From: Rana temporaria
Taxonomy: Eukaryota; Chordata; Amphibia; Anura; Ranidae
DNA: 64,000 nt
Direction: 5' to 3'
Assembly (NCBI RefSeq): GCF_905171775.1
Contig: NC_053489.1
Coordinates: 593,339,344-593,403,343, forward strand
Part shown: piece by piece, positions 1-11,880 of the stretch
Numbering within the stretch: position 1 is the stretch's first letter
How the letters are laid out: the number at the start of each line of letters is the position of its first letter
Program-made: the position numbers and the translations under genes
The notes under the pieces: model-generated
The model's database searches: none
What the model was told of the DNA's origin: nothing
What the model saw: the letters and a program-made list of their open reading frames with translations, nothing else

Positions 1-319
1 CCCCCCTTTTTTTTTTTTTGTGGCTCATGCCGATTCAGATCTCAGGTTTCGACAACAAGCTCTTGCCGGCTTCCATGGCATGGACTCTCATCCGGGAATA
101 TCAGCTTGAGGACTCCAGCTTGTAAACTCTGTATTACATTCTAGTCGATTTGTATTACCCTACCCCCAACAAAGGGGACAAGGGAGAAGAGCCTTATTTA
201 CAACCACCAGAGATGAGACTTCTCTAGCTAGCATACCTCAGAAGAACTCTTCAGGGTTTTTTTTTTTCCTATTTTACACTCTCAAGTTGACAAGGTGGGA
301 ACAATTGAAACAATTGTAA
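1..319. other. T-rich anonymous sequence, possibly part of a LINE
   Basis: The stretch has a C/T run at the window edge and a second T run near 258. No coding region or paired ends are visible. Together with 798-2081 it lies upstream of the plus-strand Tx1 LINE and may be its inter-ORF linker, split by the MITE at 320-797. That is inference from position and T-rich composition only. Confidence 0.3.
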
Positions 320-797
320 TGCCGGGTACACACGAGAGGATTTATCCGCGGATATGGTCCTCCGGACCGTTTCCGCGGATAAATCCTCTGAGGATTTCGA
401 TCCGCTGGAGTGTACCCACCATCGGATCGAAATCCGCGCCGAATTCACACCACAGTGACGTGTCGCGCCGTCGCCGCGATGATGACGCGACGACGTGCGC
501 GACGCTGTCATATAAGGATATCCACGCATGCGTCGAATCATTACGACGCATGCGAGGGATGGGTTCGGACGGATCGATCCGGTGAGTCTGTACAGACCAC
601 CGGATCGATCCGCTGGAGCCGATTCCAGCGGATAGATTTCTTAGCATGCTAAGAAATTTTTATCCGCTGGAAATCGGCCGGCCCGAAATATATCCACGGA
701 TAAATATCCGCTGGATCGTACACACCAGCGTATCTATCCGCTGAAACCGATCCGCGGATCAATTTTAGCGGATCGATCCTCTCGTGTGTACGGGGCC
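320..797. mobile_element. Harbinger-like MITE, ATCCGCGGAT subfamily
   Basis: The ends are inverted (TGCCGGGTACACACGAGAGG on the left; the right end reads CTCGTGTGTACGGGGCC). They are flanked by a 3-bp direct repeat TAA at 317-319 and 798-800, the TWA duplication typical of PIF/Harbinger transposons. The left 80 bases form a long hairpin built on ATCCGCGGAT-type motifs, and the same motif recurs towards the right end. The centre carries an inverted pair of GCATGCGTCG at 526-551. There is no transposase, so it is non-autonomous. The closest relative in this window is 51630-52108. Confidence 0.85.
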
Positions 798-2081
798 TAA
801 GGTTGACTTTTTTTTTTAAATATGTCGTGAGATACTAACACTTTCCTTTGCAGTTACCCATCCTAACTTACGAACTCTGTTCTACGTTTTCACAAGGTCA
901 ACAGACAACATAATATGACTCCTTAGAGCCCTGATCGAATCTCATCTTGTAAGTAATTATATTGCCTAATGTCTCCCCCCTTGCTCTCACCCGAGGTGTG
1001 TTTTTTTTTTTTTTATCCTCTCTCCCCTTCCCACTCATTACAGGGGTCCACTCTAGCCGGAGTTGGAGAGCAGTCGAGATAGACGGTCCTTTCCGCGTCT
1101 GCTCTTCTAACTCTATGGACGCCATGACCCCATTGTACCTGTAGTATATTGTGGCAGACAGCTTTAACCACACACTCCTCCACTGGGTAATCATTCCGCA
1201 ATCCTGCTATGCTAATATAGATATTATCTTAACCTCTGTGTGAAAAATTGATCTGACAGACGGAAAGGGTAGCTACCTTGCACATTTTTAAGATTTGTGA
1301 AGGTCAGACAATAGTTAAATGGTTTTACCCTGGAAATGTAACAATAACTATATTGGGCGCCAAGTAACAATCTAGACCACAGCTTTACTCACCCAAATCA
1401 GAAGAACCCGTTAACAAACAATCATCAACTGACGCTATATATGACTTCCACATCCTAAAGCTATCCCATCACTATAGATGGCTGATTGCAGCTGGATGTT
1501 TTAATATTCTCAACAGAGAACCCCATCAGCCCCCCCCCCCTTTTTTTTTTTAACCCCTCCCACCTGCCCCATGTGAGAGGGTTTGATACCCATATTACAC
1601 GTATTGTGGGGACTAGAGGTTCATTTGGTGCAGACTCTTACTATCTCTCATCTTCTGTGACTTATATGGTAGAAATTATTATTGTTCGCCAACTATGATT
1701 ACTGTTATTTCAAGTTTGACGGTTTAAGATTTTACTATGTTCTTGTATACGAATTCCCCTGGTTTCTCAGTTACTTCTCAGTTCTATTTTAGACAGTTCT
1801 CTACACGTGTTACACTTATTACACCTCAACTTTGGCAGTGACCACTTCGCTGCAGGAGCTGCGCTGTAGCGCCTCCCACTTATCCCCCAGAGTTGAAGTT
1901 AGAGCCTTGTTTTACAGGCTAATTATCTGCTCACCACCTTCTAGGTGAGATTTGAGCAACCACTCAACCACTCCCCCCCCCCTTACCTCACTCCCTACAT
2001 TTCCACCCCTCCCCCCCCCCCTATTCCACTCATTACAAAGCTTTGGAGCAAACTATACTTTGGTACTCTTTTGGATAAATC
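798..2081. other. Sequence upstream of the plus-strand LINE; no recognisable gene
   Basis: It contains several C and T runs (about 1002-1014, 1531-1551, 1973-1982 and 2009-2022) and only short accidental reading frames. The strand and position fit a linker or 5' region of the Tx1 LINE that follows, but no ORF1 coding is recognisable. Any ORF1 would lie left of the window or has decayed. Confidence 0.35.
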
Positions 2082-5000
2082 GTGCTAGGATTCTATTCTC
2101 TCTCAAACTTAAATAGGCCACAACATGGCATACGCCTTTTTAGGGAAATCCCCTACCTTTCCCATAACATCAATGGCCTCAATATCCCCGAAAAGAGGTC
2201 TAAACTACTAAGAGAACTAAAAAAAGTCTGGCCGTCAATAGTTTTTCTACAAGAAACACACTTCAAAAGCAAACATGTCCCCAAATTCTCAGATAACATA
2301 TTTACTAAAATGTATCATGCCACTAACCCCTTGGCCAAAACAAAGGGTGTCTCGATTTTAATCAATAAAGATTCTCCCTTTGTGGTCAAACAGCAACTTG
2401 CTGATCCTGAAGGTCATTACCTTTTCCTCAAAGGCGAATGGGCAGGCTCCCCTATAACACTGGCTAATGTGTATTTCCCGAATAGCGCTCACATCACATT
2501 TTGCCGCAAGTTAATAGACGAATTGAAATGGTTTGCGGAAGGATGTGTGGTTCTGGGAGGAGACTTTAACATACCCCTCTCCCCCTCAAGGACACATCCA
2601 CAGGTCACACTGTCGTAACATACGGGATCCTTAAACGCATTAAAACACTCCTGAGTTCCTTCTCCCTAATAGACACCTGGAGGGCCATCCACACCACCGA
2701 GAGGGACTACACTTTTTTTCCGCTCCACACCAACGCTACTCACGGATTGACCCTATTTTTATCACGCAAAGAGATTTATGCAATTTACAAACGGCCGAGA
2801 TTGGCATTATCTCCCTATCAGACCATGCTCCCACAGCTGTCTCCTTGAAATTTGATCCTCCCAAACAATCATCCTTTAATTGGAGACTTAATGCAGCACT
2901 CCTGACTGACCAAACCGTAAAAGACAAAATCCATGACACAATTAACAATTACTTTAAAACCAATGTCGACGCAGATACCAACCCCTTAAATAATTGGGAG
3001 GCCCACAAGAGTGTGATAAGGGGAGAATTTATGAAATGGGGTGCTAGGAAGAAAAAAGAGAGGGAGAAAGAAATTGTTAGTCTGACCTCACAAATAGCTA
3101 AACTGGAGTCGCTACACAAACAATCCCTCTCTTTAAATGTAGAAGAAGAACTAACATGTTGCAGAAACTCCCTTAAACTTACACTCGATCTTAAAGCTAG
3201 AAAGGCACTCTTCTTCAAAAAAGGCATCTATTTTGAACACTGGGATAAGAGCGGGAAATTGCTAGCCAAAGCGCTCAAAGACACAACTACGGCAGGACAC
3301 ATCCATGCCTTACGGGGCAAAGATGGTATCCCCAGACACAACCCCACGGACATAGCAGACCTCTTTCATAAGTTCTACTCCAAATTGTACAATCTACCTG
3401 AACAGCACAAACCCACACACCTGTCGTCTACAAAGCGAGAAACAATCTCTGAATTTCTATGCGAGAGCAAAATTCCTACACTCCCTCAGACAGACACGAC
3501 TAAATTAGAAGAACCCATATCCACCACTGAAATCCTAGATGCTATCAGGGATCTCAAGACTGGGAAAAGCCCAGGGCCAGATGGCTTCACCTCCCAATAT
3601 TACAAAACATACACGCCTCTCCTTGTAAAACCCCTCCTATCTGCATTTAATTTTTTAGCCAAAAACACACACAACTCTGATTCTTTTCTCATGGCCCATA
3701 TTGCAGTAATACCCAAACCGGGAAAAGACAATACAGATTGCTCAAACTATAGACCCATTTCCCTATTAAATATCGACCTAAAACTCTTAGCCAAAATATT
3801 AGCCAATAGATTAAAACCCCTGTTATCAAAAATTATCGGCCCAGAACAAGTAGGTTTTATGCCAGGTAGGGAAGCCCGTGATAATATAACTAAAGCATTG
3901 AATTTAATACATTTCTCCCGCACCTCCAAAGCAACAGGCATTTTGCTCTCTACTGACGCCGAGAAGGCCTTTGATAGGGTCTCCTGGGAATACATGATGG
4001 CCACTTGTTCCCATATTGGATTAAATGGGAATATGCTATCCTGGATCTCAGCTCTCTATCGAAACCCCCAGGCTAAAATCAAAGTCAACAACACTTTTTC
4101 TGACCCTATTAAAATCCAGAATGGCACGCGCCAGGGCTGCCCTCTCTCCCCCCTGCACTTTATTATTTCTCTGGAACCACTGATTAGGAAAATAAATCTT
4201 TGTACCGACATTGGAGGATTCTCGGTTGGAAGGAGAGAATATAAAGTAGCGGCATACGCAGACGATCTTTTGTTTTTTCTTTCACAACCTTACCTGTCAA
4301 TTCCTAACCTTAAAATACTTTTTGAAACTTTTGGCTTTATCTCCAATTTTAAAACCAACCAATCTAAATCTGAAGCGCTAAACATTAACCTCCCGCCAAA
4401 CCAATTAAAATTAATGAAGGACAATTATAGTTACAAATGGGAACAAAACAAGTTGAAATGCCTAGGCATATACCTGACTGATAATCTAGATTCGCTCTAC
4501 CACCATAACTATAAACCTCTACTCTCAACCCTGTTAGGTGATCTACGAAAGTGGTCCTCCAAGACCTTCTCCTGGTTTGGTAGAGCTTCAATTTTGAAGA
4601 TGACAGTCCTACCAAGACTGCTCTACCTTTTCAATGCCCTTCCCATTAAAATCCCGGAGGCCTTTTTTAACAGCGTGCTTAGAGCACAAAGACGGTTTCT
4701 GTGGGCAGATAAAAAAACAAGAATTAAATTTAATTTATTGACCCTACCCAAAAGCAGAGGAGGAATCGGATTACCTGATTTCAAAAAATATTATCAGGCT
4801 TCCCACATTGCAAGAATAATCGATTGGCACTGCCATGGCCAGAATAAGGATTGGATCCAACTTGAACAAGACTTAACACCAACTAGCCTACTTTTTTTAT
4901 CCTTGGTCAACACACTCCAAAGTAGATAAAAAGTTGACACATCCTTTAGTGGCCAACACTCTTAACACTTGGCATAAAATAGCGGGCAAACATAACCTCT

Positions 5001-5932
5001 CCTCAATACCTGGCCCCCTAACCCCAATTACCAGTAACCCTGACTTTGCCCCAGGCCTACACATGAAGCACACCTGACCCTGCACGGCCTCCCAATGCCT
5101 GATAGACTCGAAGGTCAAGACTTTTGACTATTTGCAGGCGGACTGGGACGGACCGTTTCCTGGCTTCTGGTTTTACTTACAATTGAAGGATTTCTTGATT
5201 AATAGCAAATATAGGTCATCATACTGCCTCTCAATGTCTCCCATTAAGAAGCTATGCTTCAAGAGGTCCCCGGTAGCAAATACCACTTCCCTGGTCTATT
5301 CCTGGTTAAACCAGGCTCAGCATTCGGATGATTTAAAGCATAAAGTTAAATGGGAAAGTGATTTAAATGCTACGATCTCGACCAAACAATGGGAAAAGGC
5401 TTGCATTATGACTCACAAATGCTCCTTGAGCTCAAAATATCAGGAGATTTCTTATAAAATTTTCATGCAGTGGTATATCACACCCCAGAGGGCCAGGAGA
5501 TGGTCCCCCACGTCCTCAGACCTATGCTGGCGTTGCGGCAGTGAAATTGGCACATTCCTTCATATATGGTGGGAGTGCCCACAAATACTTAAATACTGGG
5601 ACGAGGTCAGGAAATGGATAGTAGTCATCACAGAAACCAAATTAGAGCTTACTGCAGCTGCCTGCCTGATCAACGTCAACACCCTCCCCATAGGCAGATA
5701 CATGAAGTCTTTCACCAGACATCTCTTATTAGCAGCTAAAACACTCATCCCTCTCCATTGGAAGTCCAGATATGTTCCCAAGACCACAGAATGGTTAGAT
5801 AGAGTACACCACATATATAAAATGGAAGAAATAGTGGCCATGAAGAGAGAGAACAGCGCAAGTTTTATTGAGACCTGGCGGGCTTGGGTTTCTTTCTTAT
5901 ACTCTCCTGAATACCAGTCACTTAATACATAA
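2082..5932 (+). pseudogene. LINE ORF2 pseudogene: endonuclease, reverse transcriptase, zinc knuckle
   Basis: An intact version would nick target DNA and copy its own RNA into the nick (target-primed reverse transcription). The endonuclease part (2082-2618) shows NINGLN, QETHF, NVYFPN and GGDFN. Its end lies in other frames: TTERDY near 2695, then SRID near 2742 and SDHAP near 2818, so at least two frameshifts fall between about 2600 and 2740. The reverse transcriptase is open from 2845 to 4929 (694 residues), with KSPGPDG, NYRPISLLN, the GTRQGCPLSP block and YADD at 4255-4266. A stop at 4927-4929 and a disrupted stretch follow. The C-terminal part (5132-5932) carries CWRC...H....C and HIWWECP. 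Several lesions mean it is inactive. The first residue of the 2845 frame is a TTG, not a true start. Confidence 0.92.
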
Positions 5933-6218
5933 TTCTTCAATTACCATGTTCCATACCATTCCTTTTCATACATTATTTCCCAAATGACAGAATTGGTGAT
6001 AATTTTTTTTACTTTATCATGCTCCTTAAGAAGCTACGACCCCCCCTCCCTTTTTCCTTCCTACTAACCTGTCCCACCCCTTCACCCCCCCTTCTAAGAC
6101 ATTTTTTTTAAAGTATAAGTACTTTTTCTGTTCAAGCTTTGACTGTACGAATTCCTTTGTTACACTTGCATAACTTGTTACTGTAATAAGCTTCAATAAA
6201 ACCTTTGATTGTGAAAAA
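2082..6218 (+). mobile_element. Decayed Tx1-type L1 LINE (plus strand)
   Basis: Broken ORF2 coding (2082-5932) is followed by a roughly 290-base AT-rich 3' region with an AATAAA-like signal near 6195 and an A run at 6212-6223. The domain order is endonuclease, reverse transcriptase, then C-terminal zinc knuckle, as in elements A and B elsewhere in the window. ORF1 is not found. No target-site duplication could be assigned, so the 5' limit is uncertain. Confidence 0.8.
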
Positions 6219-6224
6219 AAAAAA

Positions 6225-6905
6225 AGGGGGGGGGCAAAGAAACAGGGGACAAGAATCAAGAGACAAGGGTCACTCCATCATGGCGTCAGGGTCACATCAT
6301 CCATGCCACGCTCGGCCCAAGATATAAACTCAGAAGAGTATCGGAACATGGACCATGAAGTCCAGGTGAGAGAAAACTGCTCACTTTTACCACCCTCCTC
6401 TGCTAACAGATGCTCAAGGTCCCTTATGCGGTCCACTTCCACAGCCCAGTCCCCCAGGGAAGGCATGGTTGCCGATCTCCAATGACGGGGGATCACCACT
6501 CTGGCCGCCGCCAGGAAGTGATGTAGTACATCATTTTTGATGGATTTGAACGTGCCAGGAAGTATAGATAAGAGGGCCATCTCAGGAGAAGGGTGAATAG
6601 AGGTCGTCATCAGTTTGCAGTATAGTTTGAAAATCCGCTGCCAGAATCCCTGCACAGGAGGGCAGTCCCACCAGATGTGGAGCATGGTTCCCCGGGATTT
6701 AAGACACCGCCAGCAGGTATCCGGCACTGCCGAATTGAAATGATGGATAGTTGTCGGGCATCTGTACCATCTCGTTAGCAACTTGAACCCCTTCTCTTGG
6801 GTCTTAGTGGCCAAGGATAGTTTGTGTGTCAGGACAAAACACTTCTTCCAGTCAATAAGGGAGATAGAGTTACGAAGGTCCATTTCCCAGGCCGCTGTAA
6901 ACGGC
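6225..6905 (-). pseudogene. 5'-truncated Tx1 LINE fragment: ORF2 C-terminus
   Basis: The minus-strand frame 6278-6883 (201 residues) matches only the last part of Tx1 ORF2. It has DTCWRC, then MLHIWWDCPP (the CCHC zinc-knuckle region), FLAAARVVIPRHW, and a C-terminus ending SLTWTSW..RYSSEF. The same blocks occur in the plus-strand copy at 5132-5932 and in element A. Coding similarity stops near 6900, so everything upstream was never copied or has been lost, which is normal for LINE insertions. Its 3' end abuts the A-run of the plus-strand LINE, giving a tail-to-tail arrangement. Confidence 0.85.
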
Positions 6906-7233
6906 GGGGGGTAAGGGGAGAAGGTGGGTGTTTTTACTATAATACGGGAAGTGTGTTCATGGCAGGATCACCAGGTGAAAACAGAGAACAAAAGCCTAAA
7001 CACAGAGCTATTGCAGTCACAACACCCAATGACAAGTTAGCTGCAATATATAGAATTTTTGTTTTTGGGTTTGGATCCACTTTATAGGGTAGTCCTCCTT
7101 AACATAATAATGAAGATTTTGTTGGAAACAGAAGAAAACTTTTTTTATTATTATTATCTGGAAAGTAAAGGAGGGATATAACCACTGTCAGGCTTTTTTG
7201 CTCTCTGTGTCCCATTGTTCCATAGCCATGTCA

Positions 7234-7672
7234 GGAGGTAACCCCTTCACACCAACATAAAGTAAATATGCAGCCTTCAGCTTGAAGGGTTTGTACTGGG
7301 GTGATGCATGCAGTTGCACGCATCACCCTGGTACTGTTTTTTTAGAGCCGACGGTCGACTTTCTTGCACTAACAACTCGGCATAACATCATCTTTCACAG
7401 TATAAATAATAAATAAAATTGGGCTAATTTTACTGTTTTTTTCTTTTTTAACTCATGAAAGTGTATTTCTTACAATTAAATTGCATTTGAAAGACCGCTG
7501 CGCAAATACACTGTGATATAAAATATTGCAACGATCGCCATTTTAGTCTCTAGGGTCTCTGTTAAAAAAAAAATTATGAAACGTTTGGGGGTTCTAAGTA
7601 ATTTTCTAGCAAAAAATATTTTAACAAGTAAGCAACAAATGTCAGAAAAAGGCTTAGACATGAAGTGGTTAA
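7234..7672. mobile_element. TTAA-type non-autonomous element, divergent
   Basis: The right end reads GACATGAAGTGG followed by TTAA at 7669-7672. The left end reads GTAACCCCTTCACACC, a damaged TTAA and a roughly complementary terminus. The inside is AT-rich with no coding. It resembles the TTAA elements at 13328 and 19088 in its end pattern but not in its body. The left limit is uncertain. Confidence 0.5.
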
Positions 7673-7902
7673 GGAATCCTGCGGTTGTGAAATAATGTCC
7701 CCAATAGAAGATTTCCCATCTATTGCTATTCTGGGGACAATACAACATTTGGGATTAATTTTTTCACTTTTACTTTACTTTTTTTGAAAAATAGTGAGGA
7801 TGAATCTCCCTAATAGGGGCATAGACAGCAAAAAATCCTTCCGGGGGTTTTAATACCTCTCCACTTTGTCCAAAAAAAGTTTTGCCTTTAGTTATACTGT
7901 TA

Positions 7903-8317
7903 TGCCGTGTACACACGATCGGAATTGCCGATGGAATAAAATCCGATGGAATTTTCTGTCGGAATTCCGATGAAGCTGACTTCCGTCAGTCTTGCATACA
8001 CACTGTCAGACTAAATTCCGACCGTCCAAAACACGGTGACGTAAAACACTACGACGAGCCGAGAAAAATTAATTTCAATGCTTCCAAGCATGCGTCGACT
8101 TGATTCTGAGCATGCATGGATTTTTTCTCCATCGGAGTTGCACACAGACGATAGGAACTTCAGATCGTTTTTTTTTCCATCGGAAAAAATAAAACATGTT
8201 CTATTTCTAAACACCGATGGAAAAAAGTCCGATGGGGCCCACACACGATTGGAATTTCCGATGAAAAAAGTCCATCTGACTTTTTTCATCGGAAATTTCA
8301 ATCGTGTGTACGTGGCT
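7903..8317. mobile_element. Harbinger-like MITE, CGGAATTCCGATG subfamily
   Basis: The inverted ends TGCCGTGTACACACGATCGG and CGATCGTGTGTACGTGGCT-like are flanked by TTA at 7900-7902 and 8318-8320. The right 70 bases (about 8245-8314) form a near-perfect hairpin with arms of about 31 bases around CCATCTG. The core, 8036-8116, carries CACGGTGACGTAAAACACTA, then AAGCATGCGTCGACTTGATT, then GAGCATGCAT. The subterminal CGGAATTCCGATGG motif recurs many times. It is the sister of 21579-21977, which sits in the opposite orientation. Confidence 0.87.
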
Positions 8318-8401
8318 TTAAAGCATAACTTCATTAACAGCCCCAGTCTGCATGTGTTTCATGGTCAATAAATGGAGAAAGCCACTAGGAAAGATGCCTT
8401 A

Positions 8402-8858
8402 AGCCTCGTACACATGACCGGTTTCTCTGCAAAAACCAGCAAGAAAACTGCTTCTCGTCTGGAAATCTGGCCAGAATCTCGACGAGAAAAAAAGAAAACC
8501 TGGTCTCTTTTTTCTCGTCGAGATTCTTGTCGGCCTGTTTCCCAACGAGAAACCCAAGATTGTGTATACTTACCTGTCGCCGTGGAAACCCGCGCATGCT
8601 TGAAATGACTTTGACGCATGCGCAGTAGCTTCCACGGCATAGGCAGGGTGAAGCAAGATGGCGGCGGCGGCATCGTATGTGATGAGCGCATGCTCGTCGT
8701 ACGTGATGACGTCACCGCGTTCTTTCCTTTCAAGAGAACCGCGGTTCTTTTGAAGCAAAAGTCTGTACACTCGGGCGACAAGAGTTTCTTGCCAAGAATC
8801 TCGTCAGGGAAAACGATGGGTTTTTCCTGACGAGATTCTCGGTCGTGTGTACGAGGCC
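8402..8858. mobile_element. Harbinger-like MITE, CGAGAATCTCG subfamily
   Basis: The ends AGCCTCGTACACATGACCGG and GGTCGTGTGTACGAGGCC are flanked by TTA at 8399-8401 and 8859-8861. The repeated subterminal motif is CTCGTCGAGA/CGAGAATCTCG. The right end forms a hairpin around 8797-8827. The core shares GCGCATGCTTGAAATGAC, GACGCATGCGC and GATGACGTCACCGCGTTC with the other MITEs of the group. No transposase is present. Confidence 0.85.
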
Positions 8859-9128
8859 TTACTTTTAATTCCCATTCACATGGTTTAGGAAGGGGAAGAA
8901 CTCATAGCTTCATGGGTAGAACAGAATTTACAGAAGTGTGTATATTATATGTATTCAATTACTGTATGTTTGGAATCAAATTGTATTTACAGAGCAGATA
9001 TTAGAATATTTTGCTGATTCCTTACCACTAGTTTAAATATCTCTAATGTTTATATAAGTGGAATATACTTACAGAACAGAATGGCTTTGCATACTATAGA
9101 GTATCAAAAAGATGTGTCAAAAAAAGCA
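8859..9128. other. Anonymous AT-rich sequence
   Basis: I see no coding, paired ends or tandem structure here. Confidence 0.6.
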
Positions 9129-9505
9129 TTTAAAGCGGTAGTAAACCGCATTTTTTTAAAAAATAAATAAAAAACCTGCCAGACAAGGGCATAATGTGCT
9201 AGTTAGCACCGCATATTAGCACATTATGAAATACTTACCTTTAGAACGAAACCCTCCAGTGGCGTGCTGTCACCACTAACAGGGCATCCATCTTCACCTG
9301 GTCTCCCTTCCGGGTTCGAGTGCTCCAGCTGTCTGATTGGCAGAGCCGCAATGACATCACTCCTGCACATGCACACAGGAATCGCACCTGTGGCACGGAG
9401 CTCTGAATTGACGGCACGGGTATGATATTCACTGTACCTACAGGCTAGACTTATTATAGGCTAACCTGTGGGTACAAGTAAAAATTACTTTACTACCACT
9501 TTAAT
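9129..9505. mobile_element. Short MITE-like repeat with TTTAAAG(T/C)GGTAGTAAA ends
   Basis: The left end TTTAAAGCGGTAGTAAA is the inverted complement (one or two mismatches) of the right end TTTACTACCACTTTAA. There is no coding content. The whole unit is about 377 bp. The superfamily is not clear because no unambiguous target duplication is visible. Confidence 0.6.
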
Positions 9506-9529
9506 AGTTAATAATTAGGTTTAGCAATA

Positions 9530-10041
9530 TATTTAAGAAAAAATAATAAGCCACATCGGTATGAAGAGATTTTCTATAAAAATAACAAACATGTTATACT
9601 TACCTGCCCTGTGCAGTGGTTTTGCACAGAGCAGCCCAGATCCCCCTCTTCTCGGGTCCCTCTTCAGTGCTTCTTGCCCCTCCCTCCTGTAAAGTCCCCC
9701 CACAGTAAGCAGCTTGCTATAGGTGCACCTGAGCCGAGTCCCAGCTCCGTTTATCCATTCAGACACGGAGCTGCGGTTCAGCCCTGCCACCTCTCTCTTC
9801 TCATTGGCTAACTGACGTTGATTGACAGCAGCAGGAGCCAATGGCGCCGCTGCTGTGTCTCAGCCAATCAGGAGGGAGAGTCCTGGATGGCCAAGGCACT
9901 TGTGGGCATTGCTGGATAGAGATGGGGCTCAGGTAAGTATTAGGGAGGTGCTGGAAAGGCTGCTACACACAGTAGGTTTTTTATCATAATGCATAGAATG
10001 CATTAAGATAGAAAACTTCTAACTCTACAACCACTTTAATA
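9530..10041. mobile_element. Related repeat ending in ACAACCACTTTAA
   Basis: The right end CTCTACAACCACTTTAA resembles the end of the repeat at 9129-9505. The body is GC-richer, with an ATTGGC-like motif near 9805 and CCAATC near 9864. The left end is poorly defined. There is no credible coding. Confidence 0.45.
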
Positions 10042-10372
10042 TTAAAAGTAGAACTACAATTCTGCTTAGTCTTTCCAGTGTAAAAACATTAACAATATCA
10101 AATAGGCTAAGCTTGTTGCCTTTTGTCATTTAAACTCCTAGAGGCAAAATGATGTTGCAGTAGTATTTATGTATGTTCAGTACTATACAGTAGATGTAAA
10201 CTCTAACTTCATGACATTTAGTTTTGTATTAAAAACAATTGCCTTTTTTTTTTTTGTTATCAAACACTGCGGGAGTGTGACATTATGAACTGACTGTTAA
10301 TTATGATGTCCTTTACAGGGTGCATAGCCCATGAACATTACTCCCTGACACCAAAGAAGATGACCAAAGTAA
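10042..10372. other. Anonymous AT-rich sequence
   Basis: I see no coding or repeat ends. Confidence 0.55.
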
Positions 10373-10781
10373 TGCCGCGTACCCACGATCAGAAAATCCG
10401 ACAAGAAAACCGTGGATTTTTTTCTGACAGAATCTTGGCTCAAACTTGATTTGCATATACACACAAAATTTCAACCATCAAGAATGCGGTGATGTACAAC
10501 ACTACAACGAGCCGAGAAAAATTAAGTTCAATGATTCCGAGCATGCGTTGAATTGATTTCAAGCATGCATAGGATTTTTGCGCATCGGAATTGCATACAG
10601 ACGATCGGAATTTCCTCCAAGAACGTTTCTTGTCAGAAAACTTGAGAACCAGCTCTCAAATTTTTCTTGGCGGAAATTCCGACAGAAAAATTCTGATGGA
10701 GCCTACACACAGTCGGAATTTCCGACCAAAAGCTCACATCAGACTTTTCTTGTCTGAATTTCTGATCGTGTGTACGCGGCC
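10373..10781. mobile_element. Harbinger-like MITE, divergent CGGAATTTC/GACAAGAAA variant
   Basis: The left end TGCCGCGTACCCACGATCAG and right end CTGATCGTGTGTACGCGGCC are inverted. Flanks are TAA (10370-10372) and TTT (10782-10784), so the duplication has decayed or been lost. The core (10486-10569) contains GCGGTGATGTACAACACTAC, GAGCATGCGTTGAATTGATT and AAGCATGCAT, colinear with the cores at 8036 and 63018. It looks older than the sister copies because the motifs are more mutated. Confidence 0.8.
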
Positions 10782-11880
10782 TTTGCACAGACATAAAAGT
10801 ATTAGGGTCAGTTTGAGTGGAAGACATTTATCTACCACTATATATCGATATTCCCATTCTTACCCATTATGCTGCAAGAGCATGTTTTCTTTCACAAAAA
10901 AAATACATTATATCTTTTGAAAGCAGAGGTACCATAGAAAAAAAGATGGTAGTTGCACTTTTTTATGTCACATGATATAGCACAAATGTTTTCAAAACAA
11001 TGCACATGATAACAGTGCAATTGTTTATCAAATCTACAGTGTATATTTTCAGTAAAAAAATACAATTAAAAATTTTAGTGCATACAAACACAATAGCATT
11101 TCCAAGTTTTCTGTAAAATTTTAAAGCTAAGACTGTAAATAGATACCAAATACATCAAGATTTAAAACTACATGTTGTCACAAAAGTGGCCCCAAAATTA
11201 CAACAAATTAGAATACCCCAAGTGACAGCTTATTACTATTTAATTTAGCATATTGTGTGTCAAGCCCCCTATGTGATAGCATATACAGAATGACACATTA
11301 TTTTTACAGAGGCCTAAGGGGTCTCTTGAACCCCTAATGCCTCCATTGTACTCCACCCAACCATATTAAGCACAGCCAGTACCTAGCCTTACCGGTGATT
11401 ATGTAAGGAACTGGTAAAGATCTTCACAAACATATGAACTATAGTTCAGCAGAAGAATGGACCACCACCAATAGATTTTCCCACCTGACTGTTTTTTTCC
11501 CTTGAAAAAGGTCCAACATTAGGAGAGTGCTTAATATGAATCACGCATGACCAAAAGCAACATGCATGTTTTTGTTACAGAGATTTTACAGAGCAATTTT
11601 TTTTGGTAGTCGTAACTGTGTATTTCTATCCAGTTTAGTTTTGTGTAGAGATGGGAAGGCCTGAAAAAAACTAACAAAATTGTGGGAATATATATATGTA
11701 TATATATATATATATAGATATATATGTGACATGGTATTCAAACTATATAACATGAAGCCCCTAATGAAATATTTACAAGACTTTATGTAAAGTCTTAAAT
11801 TGTTGCAAGTTCTCTCAGCTGGAGAACAAGCAAATCTTGGAATACAATTCAAATAACACTGTGAAATATGCTTTTCTGCC
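10782..11880. other. Anonymous AT-rich sequence with a TA microsatellite
   Basis: Mostly AT-rich sequence without coding. A TA-rich simple repeat with ATAG interruptions lies at about 11687-11726. Confidence 0.6.
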
